Counted from the stretch's first letter, positions 40,101 to 49,378 are shown. The stretch: 64,000 nucleotides of DNA from Pseudomonas putida (GCF_026625125.1 NZ_CP113097.1:4574001-4638000), one strand, 5' to 3'. Numbers and translations are program-made. The notes: generated by a model from the sequence alone, not told the origin.

Positions 40101-40239
40101 TGGCCTTGAACGTAAAGGGCGGATCCTCGCTCTGCCCCAGCTTGGTGTAAGACATGGCGCCAATGGCAGCCAGCAGGATCATCAGGAACAGTACGATCTG
40201 GCGATTGCGCAGCGCCCAGGCGGAAAGGTTGAAACCCAT
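37174..40239 (-). CDS. RND efflux transporter, inner membrane pump
   Basis: A proton-driven drug/solute exporter of the HAE1 group. The 1021 residues begin MGFNLSAWALRNRQIVLFLM and show the two-fold RND layout: TM1, a large periplasmic loop, TM2-6, then TM7 (about residue 535), a second loop and TM8-12. The acidic proton-relay residues appear in TM4 as LALGLLVDDAIIAVEMM. The closest recognised relatives are TriC-like pumps of Pseudomonas; substrate is unknown. It starts 6 bases after the adaptor gene, in one operon, with no outer-membrane channel gene present. Confidence 0.92.
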   Translation of the reverse strand: MGFNLSAWALRNRQIVLFLMILLAAIGAMSYTKLGQSEDPPFTFKAMVIRTLWPGATAEEVSRQVTERIEKKLMETGEYERIVSFSRPGESQVTFMARDSLHSKDIPELWYQIRKKVADIRHTLPPEIQGPFFNDEFGTTFGNIYALTGSGFDYAVLKDYADRIQIQLQRVKDVGKVELIGLQDEKIWIELSNLKLATLGVPLEAVQQALREQNAVSTAGFFETPSERLQLRVSGQFDSVEQIRQFPIRVGDRTFRIGDVAEVYRGFNDPPAPRMRFMGEDAIGLAVSMKDGGDILVLGKALEGEFERLARNLPAGMQLRKVSDQPAAVKAGVGEFVQVLVEALVIVLLVSFFSLGLRTGLVVALAIPLVLAMTFAAMHYFGIGLHKISLGALVLALGLLVDDAIIAVEMMAIKMEQGYDRFKAASYAWTSTAFPMLTGTLITAAGFLPIATAASSTGEYTRSIFQVVTIALLTSWVVAVVFVPYLGERLLPDLAKLHAARHNGNGHAPDPYATAFYQRVRRVVEWCVRRRKTVILLTIAAFVGSIAMFRFVPQQFFPASGRPELMVDLKLAEGASLGNTTERVKQLEALLKQLDGIDNYVAYVGTGSPRFYLPLDQQLPAASFAQFVVLATSLEERERLRSWLIDTVDQRFPDLRARVTRLENGPPVGYPVQFRVTGEHIEKVRALAREVADKVRENPHVVNVHLDWEEPSKAVFLAIDQDRARALGVSTAHLSSFLRSSLTGTTVSQYREDNELIEILLRGTQKERGELGNLGSLALPTDNGQSVALSQVATLDYGFEEGIIWHRNRLPTVTVRGDIYDKEQPATLVKQIAPTLQAIKDKLPDGYLLEVGGTVEDSERGQKSVNAGMPLFIVVVLSLLMIQLRSFSRTVMVFLTAPLGLIGVTLFLLVFRQPFGFVAMLGTIALAGMIMRNSVILVDQIEQDIASGLDRWQAIIEATVRRFRPIVLTALAAVLAMIPLSRSVFYGPMAVAIMGGLIVATVLTLLFLPALYAAWFRVKKG

Positions 40240-40245
40240 CGGGAC

Positions 40246-41346
40246 TTACTCCTTGGCCGTCAGGTTCACCACACGGTTGGTACGGTCCACCGGCCGCACC
40301 TCCTGCCCCTCGCGCAGCACGTGGCCGCCGGCGGCCACCACCCAGTCGCCAGGGTTCAGGCCTTCGAGTACGGGAACAGTGTCACTGCCATAAGGCCCCA
40401 GGCGCACGGCGGCACGCTCCAGGCGACGGTCCTGGTTGACCCGCCAGACGTACGCCTGGCCGTTTTCCGCGGTGACCGCCGAGAGAGGTACAGCCAGTGG
40501 GATCAGCCCGTCATGGGCAATGAATACCCGTGCGCTCTGCCCAAGGTCGGCAGGCACCTTGGCCGAGTTGAAGGCGATGCGTGCGGCGAAGGTACGTGAA
40601 CGGGGGTCGGCTGCAGGCGACAACTCCCGGATACGGCCCTCAAAGCGCTCATTGCCCCGCGACCACAGCTCGACACTGACCTGCTGGCCAACGGCGAAGC
40701 GGGCGAACTGCTGCTCCGGCACGCCGATGACGACTTCGCGCTCACCATCGGCCGCCAGTGTGAATACCGTCTGCCCGGCAGCCACCACCTGGCCGACCTC
40801 GACCTGACGCTTGGCGATCACGCCGGCCTGGGGCGCCCGCAACACGGCGTAGCCGGCCTGGTTGCCAGCCACGTCGAATTCGGCTTTGGCCTGCTTGAGG
40901 CGCGCGAGCCCGGCCCGGTAGAGGTTCTCGGCGTTGTCGTACAGGGAATGGCTGACCATCTGCCGATCCAGCAACGTGCGGTAGCGGTCACGCTCGGCGC
41001 GTACCAGGGCAAGGTTGGCTTCGGCGGCCGCCAACTGGGCACGGTTGGCCTCAAGTTGCAGGCGCACATCCTGGGGGTCGAGCTCTGCCAGTGGCTGTTC
41101 GGCCTTAACCCGCTGCCCCTCCTCGACCAGGCGTTTGCTGACCTTGCCAGCGATGCGGAACGCCAGCTCCGGCTCGAAACGCGCTCGCACCTCGCCAGGG
41201 TAGCTGTTGGCTGAGGCTTGGGCTGGCTGCGGCTGGACCACCAGCGCTGGGCGGGGAGCTGTGGGCGGGGCCGCTTGCTGCCCGCAGGCGGCCAGCAACA
41301 ACGCGGCAGCGGCAGGCAGAGCGAGGCACAAGGCATGACGCAACAT
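40246..41346 (-). CDS. RND efflux periplasmic adaptor lipoprotein
   Basis: The membrane fusion protein linking the pump to an outer-membrane channel. The 366 residues have a lipoprotein signal (CLALPAAAALLLAACGQQ, lipidated Cys at 21), a barrel-sandwich lipoyl domain split by a helical hairpin (about 90-165: QLEANRAQLAAAEANLALV), a beta-barrel and a membrane-proximal domain. It is the first gene of the operon, divergent from a TetR regulator, with an operator candidate upstream. Confidence 0.92.
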   Translation of the reverse strand: MLRHALCLALPAAAALLLAACGQQAAPPTAPRPALVVQPQPAQASANSYPGEVRARFEPELAFRIAGKVSKRLVEEGQRVKAEQPLAELDPQDVRLQLEANRAQLAAAEANLALVRAERDRYRTLLDRQMVSHSLYDNAENLYRAGLARLKQAKAEFDVAGNQAGYAVLRAPQAGVIAKRQVEVGQVVAAGQTVFTLAADGEREVVIGVPEQQFARFAVGQQVSVELWSRGNERFEGRIRELSPAADPRSRTFAARIAFNSAKVPADLGQSARVFIAHDGLIPLAVPLSAVTAENGQAYVWRVNQDRRLERAAVRLGPYGSDTVPVLEGLNPGDWVVAAGGHVLREGQEVRPVDRTNRVVNLTAKE

Positions 41347-41380
41347 GATGAATCCTTTCGCGACGAGCGCATCGAATATT

Positions 41381-41396
41381 TATACTGTCGAGTATA
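41381..41396. promoter_or_regulatory. Candidate TetR operator over the efflux promoter
   Basis: TATACT-GTCG-AGTATA is a perfect 6+6 palindrome in the AT-rich divergent region. On the minus strand it overlaps a TATAAA-like -10 (near 41385-41380), so a bound repressor would block adaptor-pump transcription. The regulator gene is 131 bases away on the plus strand. Confidence 0.55.
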
Positions 41397-41527
41397 TTAA
41401 ATCAGGGAACCGAAGCCGGGAAGCCAGCGTCGGAAAGAAAATCAGCGCTAAGGATGGGCCATTCCCTGAAGCCGGAAGGCAAACGAGCCGGTAAGATGGG
41501 GGCCCCTTCAACCAGACATGGACTCCA

Positions 41528-42157
41528 ATGCCCAACGACGCACCCATCGGCCCAGGTCGCCCCAAGGACCTTGCCAAGCGCGAGGCGATCCTCGAAGCGG
41601 CCAAGACGCTGTTCCTCAGCCTCGGCTATGCCAACACCAGCATGGATGCGGTCGCTGCGGCGGCAGGTGTTTCAAAGCTCACCGTGTACAGCCACTTCAC
41701 CGACAAGCAGACCCTGTTCTGCTCGGCGGTCATGGCCACCTGCCAGATCCAGTTGCCTGATCTGCTGTTCGAGTACCCCGAGGGCGTCGCGCTGGAAGAA
41801 GTGCTTCTTACCATTGCCCGCGGCTTCCAGGCGTTGATCAGCAGTGATGAAGCGGTAAAACTCAGCCGCCTGATCATGGCCCAGGGCAGCCAGGACCCCG
41901 GTTTTGGCGAGTACTTCTACGAAGCCGGCCCGAAACGGGTGCTGGCGGGCATGGAGGGGTTGCTGCGCGAGGTCGCCGAGCGCGGCCTGTTGCGCATCGA
42001 CAATCCGTTGCGCGCGGCCGAGCACTTCTTCTGCCTGGTCAAAGGTGCGCCCGATTACCGGCTGCTGCTGGGGTGTGCGGGGCCATTGGAGGGAGCTGAG
42101 GCCGAGGCGCATGTGCGCGAGGTGGTGGGGGTGTTCATTCGGGCGTTTCAACCCTGA
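41528..42157 (+). CDS. TetR-family transcriptional regulator of the RND operon
   Basis: A 209-residue repressor with an N-terminal helix-turn-helix: REAILEAAKTLFLSLGYANT then MDAVAAAAGVSKLTVYSHF and TDKQTLFCSAV, followed by a helical ligand domain. It starts MPNDAPIGPGRPKDLAKREA. Divergent placement next to the adaptor-pump genes makes local repression of that operon, and probably of itself, the natural inference. The inducer is unknown. Confidence 0.9.
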   Translation: MPNDAPIGPGRPKDLAKREAILEAAKTLFLSLGYANTSMDAVAAAAGVSKLTVYSHFTDKQTLFCSAVMATCQIQLPDLLFEYPEGVALEEVLLTIARGFQALISSDEAVKLSRLIMAQGSQDPGFGEYFYEAGPKRVLAGMEGLLREVAERGLLRIDNPLRAAEHFFCLVKGAPDYRLLLGCAGPLEGAEAEAHVREVVGVFIRAFQP

Positions 42158-42203
42158 GGATCATCCTATACCTATCGGACGGTGCAGTACCTGAGTGGCC
42201 TTG

Positions 42204-42230
42204 TGTCGCAAAAGGGCCGCAAAGCGGCTC
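42204..42230. repeat. REP-like fragment upstream of the RHS gene
   Basis: The segment TGTCGCAAAAGGGCCGC followed by AAAGCGGCTC contains a 7-bp stem (42214-42220 with 42224-42230, one wobble). This text resembles the outer part of P. putida-type REP pairs. It lies between tetR and the orphan RHS gene. Confidence 0.45.
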
Positions 42231-42344
42231 CGGAACTCAGCGCTGTCGTGAATATTTCCCTGGCCTTGCCAAACCTTGTTTCCCAACATTTTTGCCAGTA
42301 GTCAGTTCCACCTTCACGCGACAAACTCATAACCATCCTTGAAT

Positions 42345-43334
42345 ATGAGTGCGACGGCCATGCCTGCAAAAAGCGAAACACTGAGACTCTTCTATAAGGG
42401 CACCAAGCTGTCTACATTGCAAAGAGACGACGCTCACCATGCCATCATCAGCGCCCAGGGCCGGAACTTGTGCGAAACATCCAGCCAAACATCAAAAGCC
42501 TATCTATTAGCCGCCGACGTGCAGGAGTCGACCGTCATATCCCATTCAGAGAGCGTAATGTCTACTGCCTATAGTCCATATGGCTGTGACAATCTTCCGC
42601 CCGCCAGTCACGTGCTGGCGCTATACACTGGACAACCCCGTTTACCATTGGCAGTTGGTTACCTGTTGGGAAATGGCCATCGCCTCTATGATCAAAGGTT
42701 GATGCGGTTTACCAGACCAGACGGATTATCCCCATTCGGGAAAGGAGGTCTGAATGCCTACGCCTATTGCGTCAACGATCCAATCAATAAATCAGACCCA
42801 ACAGGGCAAAGCTTTATACCAAATATACACTTACTTAAGAAACTACAGGGCGGATACTCATACAAAAGGCTTTCGCCGAGACTGGACTCAGCCAAACCAA
42901 ACCTATCGCAGAGAGAATATCGTTCGCTTGATGCATCCCTGTCAAAACGCCAGAGCAAGCTAACAAAACAAGAAGGCAGATTCGCCGACGCCGAGCGATC
43001 CAGACTCGCCCAGCAGCAAGCCAGACTGCAGTCGTTAGTGCCCTCTGAAGTTGACGGCAAAACACGCTACCACGCCCCTGCCAAGCCATACGCGCCAGCG
43101 TCTTCTTTAGACCTGAACAGCCGTCAACTGACCCGCTATCTACTGACCCATGGGCTGCCTGCAGGTTCGAGTGCGCCTCCAGAATCGAGGCCGGTGCTTC
43201 TCAATGGGAATACCTTGGAAGAAGTCGAAACTAATGTGCGGAATGCTTTCGCTAGATCTCCCAGCTCCCTGACGCAAATAGAGACAGATCTGGATGCGCT
43301 CCTCGCAAGGTTAGTGGTATTACGCGAAAGCTAG
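42345..43334 (+). CDS. Orphan RHS-repeat-associated core protein with variable C-terminus
   Basis: A 329-residue protein made of the end of an RHS element: MSTAYSPYG, then GYLLGNGHRLYDQRLMRFTR and the core PDGLSPFGKGGLNAYAYC with NDPINKSDPTG (about residues 73-155), followed by a 170-residue Lys/Arg/Gln/Ser-rich tail of unknown fold. Large RHS toxins place a toxin domain after this core, but here the repeat barrel and any secretion signal are missing. Base composition is clearly more AT-rich than neighbours, especially 42780-43330, suggesting transfer. The start is uncertain: TTG 42339, ATG 42345 or ATG 42360. No immunity gene is evident. Confidence 0.85.
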   Translation: MSATAMPAKSETLRLFYKGTKLSTLQRDDAHHAIISAQGRNLCETSSQTSKAYLLAADVQESTVISHSESVMSTAYSPYGCDNLPPASHVLALYTGQPRLPLAVGYLLGNGHRLYDQRLMRFTRPDGLSPFGKGGLNAYAYCVNDPINKSDPTGQSFIPNIHLLKKLQGGYSYKRLSPRLDSAKPNLSQREYRSLDASLSKRQSKLTKQEGRFADAERSRLAQQQARLQSLVPSEVDGKTRYHAPAKPYAPASSLDLNSRQLTRYLLTHGLPAGSSAPPESRPVLLNGNTLEEVETNVRNAFARSPSSLTQIETDLDALLARLVVLRES

Positions 43335-43361
43335 CCAAGCAGTCACAGCCACTTTAGCTCT

Positions 43362-44168
<807 letters not shown>

Positions 44169-44242
44169 TTAATGAATCGGCACCCTCGGCCGATACAGGC
44201 AATATCCCGCTATTCTGCCAGAGCACAACGCGCACGACTGCC

Positions 44243-44863
44243 ATGACAGATACTCTTCCCATCGGCTTGACCTACCTGTCGCCCGTCGGCAACTACGGTC
44301 GGCAGAATACCCAGGCACTGGGAGGCGTCAGCCACCTGTGGCAGGATTTCTTTGCCCGCGCCATGGCCGAACAGCAAGGGGATGAGGCAGACAGCAGCCA
44401 TCAGGCGCTGGTGCAGTATGACACCGTCAGCGGTGAGCCGATTGGCGGAGCCAGGGCCCTGGCCCTGATCGATGCCCAACGCGCCTGCCCCGTGCACGAC
44501 ACCATCGTTGCGCCACCCGAGCCCCTGTTCCTGCCCAAGGCCGAACTCGAAGCCAGCCTGCTGGAGCCAGCGCCGGAGCCATTCAGCGCCGCCGAGATGA
44601 TTCAGCAGCAGCGCCAACTGGACATCACCAACAGCTGGCTACGCCCGGTCGTCATCAGCCAGGGGCAGCCGCTTGCCGAGCCAGGCCCTGCACCCTCCCC
44701 GCGCCCGCTGCACTTGCCTATCGCCGAGTTCGAGACTGCCCTGCTCGACCCCGCGCCGGAGCCTTTAGACGCCGCGACCATGGCCAAGCAGCAGAACGAC
44801 CTAGAGTTCGACATCCATTGGGCACGGCCGGTCGTGCTGAACAACGTTCGCGCTCACGCCTGA
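44243..44863 (+). CDS. Conserved protein with a 45-residue internal duplication
   Basis: A 206-residue protein of unknown function. Residues 94-138 (PLFLPKAELEASLLEPAPEP ... WLRPVVI) and 155-199 (PLHLPIAEFETALLDPAPEP ... WARPVVL) are tandem copies, about 25 of 45 positions identical, joined by a Pro-rich linker. No signal peptide or membrane segment is visible. It is divergent from rsmJ and converges on the extensin-like gene with 2 bases between the stops. The Pro-Glu-rich repeats suggest a binding or scaffold role, but this is only a guess. Confidence 0.8.
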   Translation: MTDTLPIGLTYLSPVGNYGRQNTQALGGVSHLWQDFFARAMAEQQGDEADSSHQALVQYDTVSGEPIGGARALALIDAQRACPVHDTIVAPPEPLFLPKAELEASLLEPAPEPFSAAEMIQQQRQLDITNSWLRPVVISQGQPLAEPGPAPSPRPLHLPIAEFETALLDPAPEPLDAATMAKQQNDLEFDIHWARPVVLNNVRAHA

Positions 44864-44865
44864 TG

Positions 44866-45552
44866 TCAACGGCAGACCTGCCACACGCCCATGTCCAGGT
44901 GAAAGTGATTGCGGTGAGCGGCATTGTATTCCGGCCCCAGCACCGTGCTGAAACTCTTGCAGGCCGCTTGCTGTACCTGCCGCAGGAAGGCCGCCTTTTG
45001 TCCACCTGCCTGCCAGTCCCGCGCCAGCACGATCCGCTGCCCATCTTGTAGACGAAAGCCGCTGATATCCAGCGCATTGGCCGTGGCGTGCTGACTGAGC
45101 CGGCCCTGCTTGCGGTGATAGACGTTGCGGCAGGCAAAGCTGCCCAGATGATCGACCTGCGCCACCGGCTGGCCGAACACCTGCTGCGCGGCAGGTTGCA
45201 AGCCATGCTTCTCGAACAGCGCATAGGCCACCGCCAACGGGCAACTGGCCAGAAAACTGCTGCTCAACCGCGCCTGGCCTCTTTCTATCCGCCAGACGTT
45301 TTGCAATGGGCAATTGGCCGATGCCGGGCTATCGGCCTGCGTCCGATAGCGCAGGCTGGTGGTCGCCAACGCTTGGCGGCACAGCTGAGGGTCATCGCGC
45401 AGACGCGAAAGCTTGTAAGGCGTCAGCAGGTTCGGCGGCTGACCAACGTCCAGTGCTGCCCACGGATCCCAAGCCTGGGGCAGGCGCCAACCCAGCTGCC
45501 ATAAAACGCCAGCTACCAGCAGCAGCCCGCACAGCAGCACCAATGCGCGCAC
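44866..45552 (-). CDS. Extensin-like C-terminal family protein (putative envelope peptidase)
   Basis: A 228-residue protein with an N-terminal membrane anchor (ALVLLCGLLLVAGVLWQLGW). The C-terminal domain has SQHATANALDISGF and NHFHLDMG, the His-Asp-His arrangement shared with zinc D,D-carboxypeptidases of the VanY/MepA fold; bacterial extensin-like proteins are thought to be of that type. Probable periplasmic peptidoglycan peptidase; activity is not proven for the family. It ends just before the ICL-family gene (6-base gap). Confidence 0.82.
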   Translation of the reverse strand: MRALVLLCGLLLVAGVLWQLGWRLPQAWDPWAALDVGQPPNLLTPYKLSRLRDDPQLCRQALATTSLRYRTQADSPASANCPLQNVWRIERGQARLSSSFLASCPLAVAYALFEKHGLQPAAQQVFGQPVAQVDHLGSFACRNVYHRKQGRLSQHATANALDISGFRLQDGQRIVLARDWQAGGQKAAFLRQVQQAACKSFSTVLGPEYNAAHRNHFHLDMGVWQVCR

Positions 45553-45558
45553 CGCGCT

Positions 45559-46389
45559 TCAGCGCCGGAACAGGTCGTTGAGCTGGGCGAACGGCAGCGC
45601 CTGCTCACCGTAGCTGAACGTGCCCTGGTCACGAATTTCCAATGCCGCGCGCTGGAACGCACCGAGCGCTGCACGCGCCAGTGAAGAGCCCACGCTGATG
45701 CGGCGTACGCCCAAGTCCTGCAGCTGATTGACGCTCAATGGCACACCCGCCAGCCCCATCAGCACATTGACAGGTTTCGGTGCCACGGCCTGCACCACCG
45801 CGCGAATTTCTTCGGCAGAGCGCAAACCCGGCGCATAGAGCACGTCGGCGCCCGCTTCGGCGTAAGCCTGCAGGCGCAGGATGGTGTCATCCAGGTCCAT
45901 ACGCCCGTGCAGCAGGTTTTCCGCGCGAGCGCAAAGCGTGAAGGGGAATGGCAGGCTGCGCGCCGCCTGCACTGCAGCCCTCACCCGCTCCACCGCCAGG
46001 CCCAGGTCATAGATCGGCGCGTCGCGGCGCCCACTGGCATCCTCGATCGAGCCGCCGACCAACCCTGCTTCGGCGGCTCGCAAGATGGCGTGGGCACAGT
46101 CGTCCGGCAGGTCACCAAAACCATTTTCCAGGTCGGCGGCAACTGGCAAGGCAGTGGCATCGACGATCATCCCGGCGTTGCCAAGGGTTTCCTCCAGGCT
46201 CAGCGCCGCCTCGGCATCCGCTCGGCCAAGGCTGAAGGCAAGGCCTGCACTGGTGGTAGCCAGGGCCTCGAAACCGAGGTCTGCCAGTAGCTTGGCGGAG
46301 CCGGCATCCCAAGGGTTGGGGATGACGAACGCCCCATCGCGCTCGTGCAGGGCTTTGAAGGCTTCGGCACGCAGGGTTTGTACATCCAT
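45559..46389 (-). CDS. Isocitrate lyase/PEP mutase-family enzyme
   Basis: A 276-residue TIM-barrel enzyme of the ICL/PEPM superfamily, acting on C-C or C-P bonds of oxoacids. Visible landmarks are FVIPNPWDAGSAKLLADLGF, VAADLENGFGD (metal site) and VGGSIEDASGR. The Cys-containing loop of true isocitrate lyase is missing, so oxaloacetate decarboxylase or carboxyphosphonoenolpyruvate-mutase-like activity is more likely; the substrate is unknown. The start is ATG 46389, preceded by AGGAGG with an 8-base spacer; an in-frame GTG at 46395 is too close to that site. Confidence 0.87.
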   Translation of the reverse strand: MDVQTLRAEAFKALHERDGAFVIPNPWDAGSAKLLADLGFEALATTSAGLAFSLGRADAEAALSLEETLGNAGMIVDATALPVAADLENGFGDLPDDCAHAILRAAEAGLVGGSIEDASGRRDAPIYDLGLAVERVRAAVQAARSLPFPFTLCARAENLLHGRMDLDDTILRLQAYAEAGADVLYAPGLRSAEEIRAVVQAVAPKPVNVLMGLAGVPLSVNQLQDLGVRRISVGSSLARAALGAFQRAALEIRDQGTFSYGEQALPFAQLNDLFRR

Positions 46390-46418
46390 GGTCACAACCT
46401 CCTACTGGTCGGTGAGGG

Positions 46419-47288
46419 TCAAAGTAGCCCCAGTTGTTCGACCTCCGGGGCCCGTGGCAATTCCCACAACGCCGCCAGCCCCGGCAGGCGCGCCATCAGC
46501 CGCTGATGAAAACGCTGGGCCAGCGCGGCGGCCAGGCGGTTGTCCGAGGTGTGCAGGAAGATGTAAGGGCTGCGGCCTTCCTCGATCCAGCTGGCGACCT
46601 TTTCAACCCATGGCGAAAGGAACGCTTCGTTGGCCTCGAGCACAGGGTGGCCGATAAAACGGACTTGGGGGTGCTGGCTGAACGCTGCGGGGCGCGGCGG
46701 AACCTTGGGCTTCTTGGCTTGCGCATCGAGCACGGCGGCTTCACGTGAGGTACAGCTGAACAACGCACGCGGGTCCAGGCAGATACGCTCAACACCGCGC
46801 TCATTCAGCAAACGGTTGAGCAGGCGCTCCTCTTCACCCTTGGCGAAAAAAGCCTGATTACGCACTTCCACCGCCACAGGCACACCGATCTGATCGAGAA
46901 ACTGCCCCAGCTCAGCCAGCCGAGCCGGGCCGAACTGCGCCGGCAATTGCAACCAGTACGGTGACACCCGCTGGCCGAGGGGCGCCAGCAGCCGGGTGAA
47001 GTCCAATGCTGCTTCCAGTCGCTCGCGCAGGTCGCCTTCATGGCTGACATCGCGGGGGAATTTGGCAGTGAAACGAAAGTGCGCGGGCATGACCTGCGCC
47101 CAACGCTCGACAGTGCTCGGCGCTGGGCGGGCATAGAACGTGGTGTTGCCCTCGACCGCATTGAGCACCTGGCTGTAAAGGCCAAGAAACTCGCCGGTGC
47201 GGGCGTCAGCGGGATACAGGTAGTCGCGCCAGGCGCTTTCGCTCCAAGACGGGCAACCCAGGAAATAAGGCAGGTGGGATGAACTCAT
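46419..47288 (-). CDS. DUF72 family protein (YecE-like)
   Basis: A 289-residue TIM-barrel-like protein of the DUF72/YecE family. It begins MSSSHLPYFLGCPSWSESAW and has the family motifs YSQVLNAVEGNTTFYARP, FRFTAKFPRDVSHEG, WLQLPAQFGP and FLHTSDN near the end. Biochemical function is not established for the family. It lies 29 bases upstream of the ICL-family gene and 3 bases after the small gene before it. Confidence 0.9.
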   Translation of the reverse strand: MSSSHLPYFLGCPSWSESAWRDYLYPADARTGEFLGLYSQVLNAVEGNTTFYARPAPSTVERWAQVMPAHFRFTAKFPRDVSHEGDLRERLEAALDFTRLLAPLGQRVSPYWLQLPAQFGPARLAELGQFLDQIGVPVAVEVRNQAFFAKGEEERLLNRLLNERGVERICLDPRALFSCTSREAAVLDAQAKKPKVPPRPAAFSQHPQVRFIGHPVLEANEAFLSPWVEKVASWIEEGRSPYIFLHTSDNRLAAALAQRFHQRLMARLPGLAALWELPRAPEVEQLGLL

Positions 47289-47291
47289 CCC

Positions 47292-47579
47292 TCAAATGTA
47301 CAGGTCCAGCCCCAGCACTTCCATGTCCCAATCGGTAAAACCTGCAGTACTGAGGTAGCTGGCCAGCGCGGTCGCCGTGCGGCGGTCCCGCGCCCGTGGG
47401 AACACCATGTCCTGCTGGCGGGCCGGCAGGCCACCGGGGCGACGGCGCGGCGCCGCTTCCTGAGCGGCATCGCCCTCTTCGATGAGCTCGGCATCGTCGA
47501 TGCTCTCATCGCGCACCGGCGCCTTACGCGGCGCGCGCTTTACCGGATAGGACTGCGATGAGAAACCGTCGATACGCAT
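47292..47579 (-). CDS. Small conserved protein, function unknown
   Basis: A 95-residue protein starting MRIDGFSSQSYPVKRAPRKA. The first part is Pro/Arg/Glu-rich and looks disordered; the C-terminal 45 residues (TATALASYLSTAGFTDWDME, then VLGLDLYI) look folded. The start is ATG 47579; an in-frame GTG 9 bases upstream exists. It is the first gene of a short run with the DUF72 gene (3-base gap). Confidence 0.75.
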   Translation of the reverse strand: MRIDGFSSQSYPVKRAPRKAPVRDESIDDAELIEEGDAAQEAAPRRRPGGLPARQQDMVFPRARDRRTATALASYLSTAGFTDWDMEVLGLDLYI

Positions 47580-47708
47580 GATGAGCACTCAGGACCAATG
47601 ATGGCAATTTAGCAGCATCAGTGTTCCGTCGCTAATGCCCTAGTGATAACTGGACCACAGTTTGCACCAAAGGTTTTATCGACAAGCGCGATAACCGACG
47701 GACAGCCG

Positions 47709-48383
47709 TCAGCGGGCTTTGGGCGTAGCGACATTATCGCGCAGGTAAACCGGTTGCGCCTGATCGGCGACGATTGCCTCGCCCCGTGCCCAGGCGAAGC
47801 TGGCCAGGTTGAGGATGTCCAGCGCATTGGGCAATGCCGCCGGGTTGCTGGCACTGGCCTGCACGGCCAGACGCTCGGCATAGCCCCAGCCGGTCCCGGC
47901 ACCGTACCAATCGCCGCTGCTGCCCTCTGGCAACGCCACGCGCTCCGGTGGCAGCACCGCTTCCAGGCCCTGCAGGCGCATCTCGCCACCCACCGCCTGG
48001 TAGCAACCCCAGTACACCTCGTCCATGCGCGCATCGATGGCCGCCGCTACCTGCTGCGCGCCATGCTCGCGCAAGGCACCCTGAGCCAGCGCGGCCAGGT
48101 TGGACACTGGCAGGACTGGGCGCTCCAGCGCGAAAGCCAGGCCTTGCACCACGCCGATGGCGATCCGCACGCCGGTGAAGGCGCCGGGGCCACGGCCGAA
48201 GGCAATGGCATCGAGGGCATTGAGCGCCACGCCGGAATCATTCAGCAGCTGCTTGATCATCGGCAGCAGCTTCTGCGCGTGCATGCGCGGGATCACCTCG
48301 TAATGGCTGGTTACCTTGCCGTCATGCAGCAGCGCGACGGAACAGGCTTCAGTGGCGGTATCCAGGGCCAGCAGGGTGGTCAT
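47709..48383 (-). CDS. tsaB: tRNA N6-threonylcarbamoyladenosine synthesis factor TsaB
   Basis: TsaB is the non-catalytic scaffold of the TsaBDE complex making t6A37, the substrate later cyclised by TcdA (26470-27279). The 224-residue ASKHA-fold protein begins MTTLLALDTATEACSVALLH and has AFGRGPGAFTGVRIAIGVVQ, diagnostic of the family. Upstream the frame is open, but ATG at 48381-48383 is the normal start. Confidence 0.96.
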   Translation of the reverse strand: MTTLLALDTATEACSVALLHDGKVTSHYEVIPRMHAQKLLPMIKQLLNDSGVALNALDAIAFGRGPGAFTGVRIAIGVVQGLAFALERPVLPVSNLAALAQGALREHGAQQVAAAIDARMDEVYWGCYQAVGGEMRLQGLEAVLPPERVALPEGSSGDWYGAGTGWGYAERLAVQASASNPAALPNALDILNLASFAWARGEAIVADQAQPVYLRDNVATPKAR

Positions 48384-48431
48384 CGAACGGGTATCCAGGA
48401 GCAAGTGAAAAGAGCGGCAGTATAGACGACA

Positions 48432-48451
48432 ACGGCCCGCAAGCGGGCCGT
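48432..48451 (-). terminator. Hairpin after adk
   Basis: ACGGCCCGC (48432-48440) pairs with GCGGGCCGT (48443-48451). It lies 20 bases after the adk stop on the minus strand; the T-run is weak. Confidence 0.55.
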
Positions 48452-48470
48452 CGTGACGCACGGTGATGGA

Positions 48471-49238
<768 letters not shown>

Positions 49239-49298
49239 TCAGCCAGACAAGCGTCCCAAAGTTGCAGGAATGGGCCATCTGTAGCCGAGGCGGCGGAT

Positions 49299-49317
49299 GG
49301 TTGCGCCAAGCGCAACC
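49299..49317 (-). terminator. Hairpin after ppc
   Basis: GGTTGCGC (49299-49306), CAA, GCGCAACC (49310-49317) is an 8-bp stem 62 bases past the ppc stop on the minus strand, within the 257-base ppc-adk gap. No other gene is apparent in that gap. Confidence 0.45.
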
Positions 49318-49378
49318 ACCTGCCCTGCCCTGGCCTGGTCCCCACCAAGGCCCTGCGCGCGAGCCCCCAGGCAGGGCC

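Noticed and set aside
37822..40599. A 925-codon plus-strand open frame
   Set aside because: It lies opposite the RND pump gene, is His/Arg/Gln-rich without domains, and is a composition artefact.
43334..43361. Short immunity gene after the RHS gene
   Set aside because: Only 27 bases lie between the RHS stop and the end of rsmJ; no frame fits.
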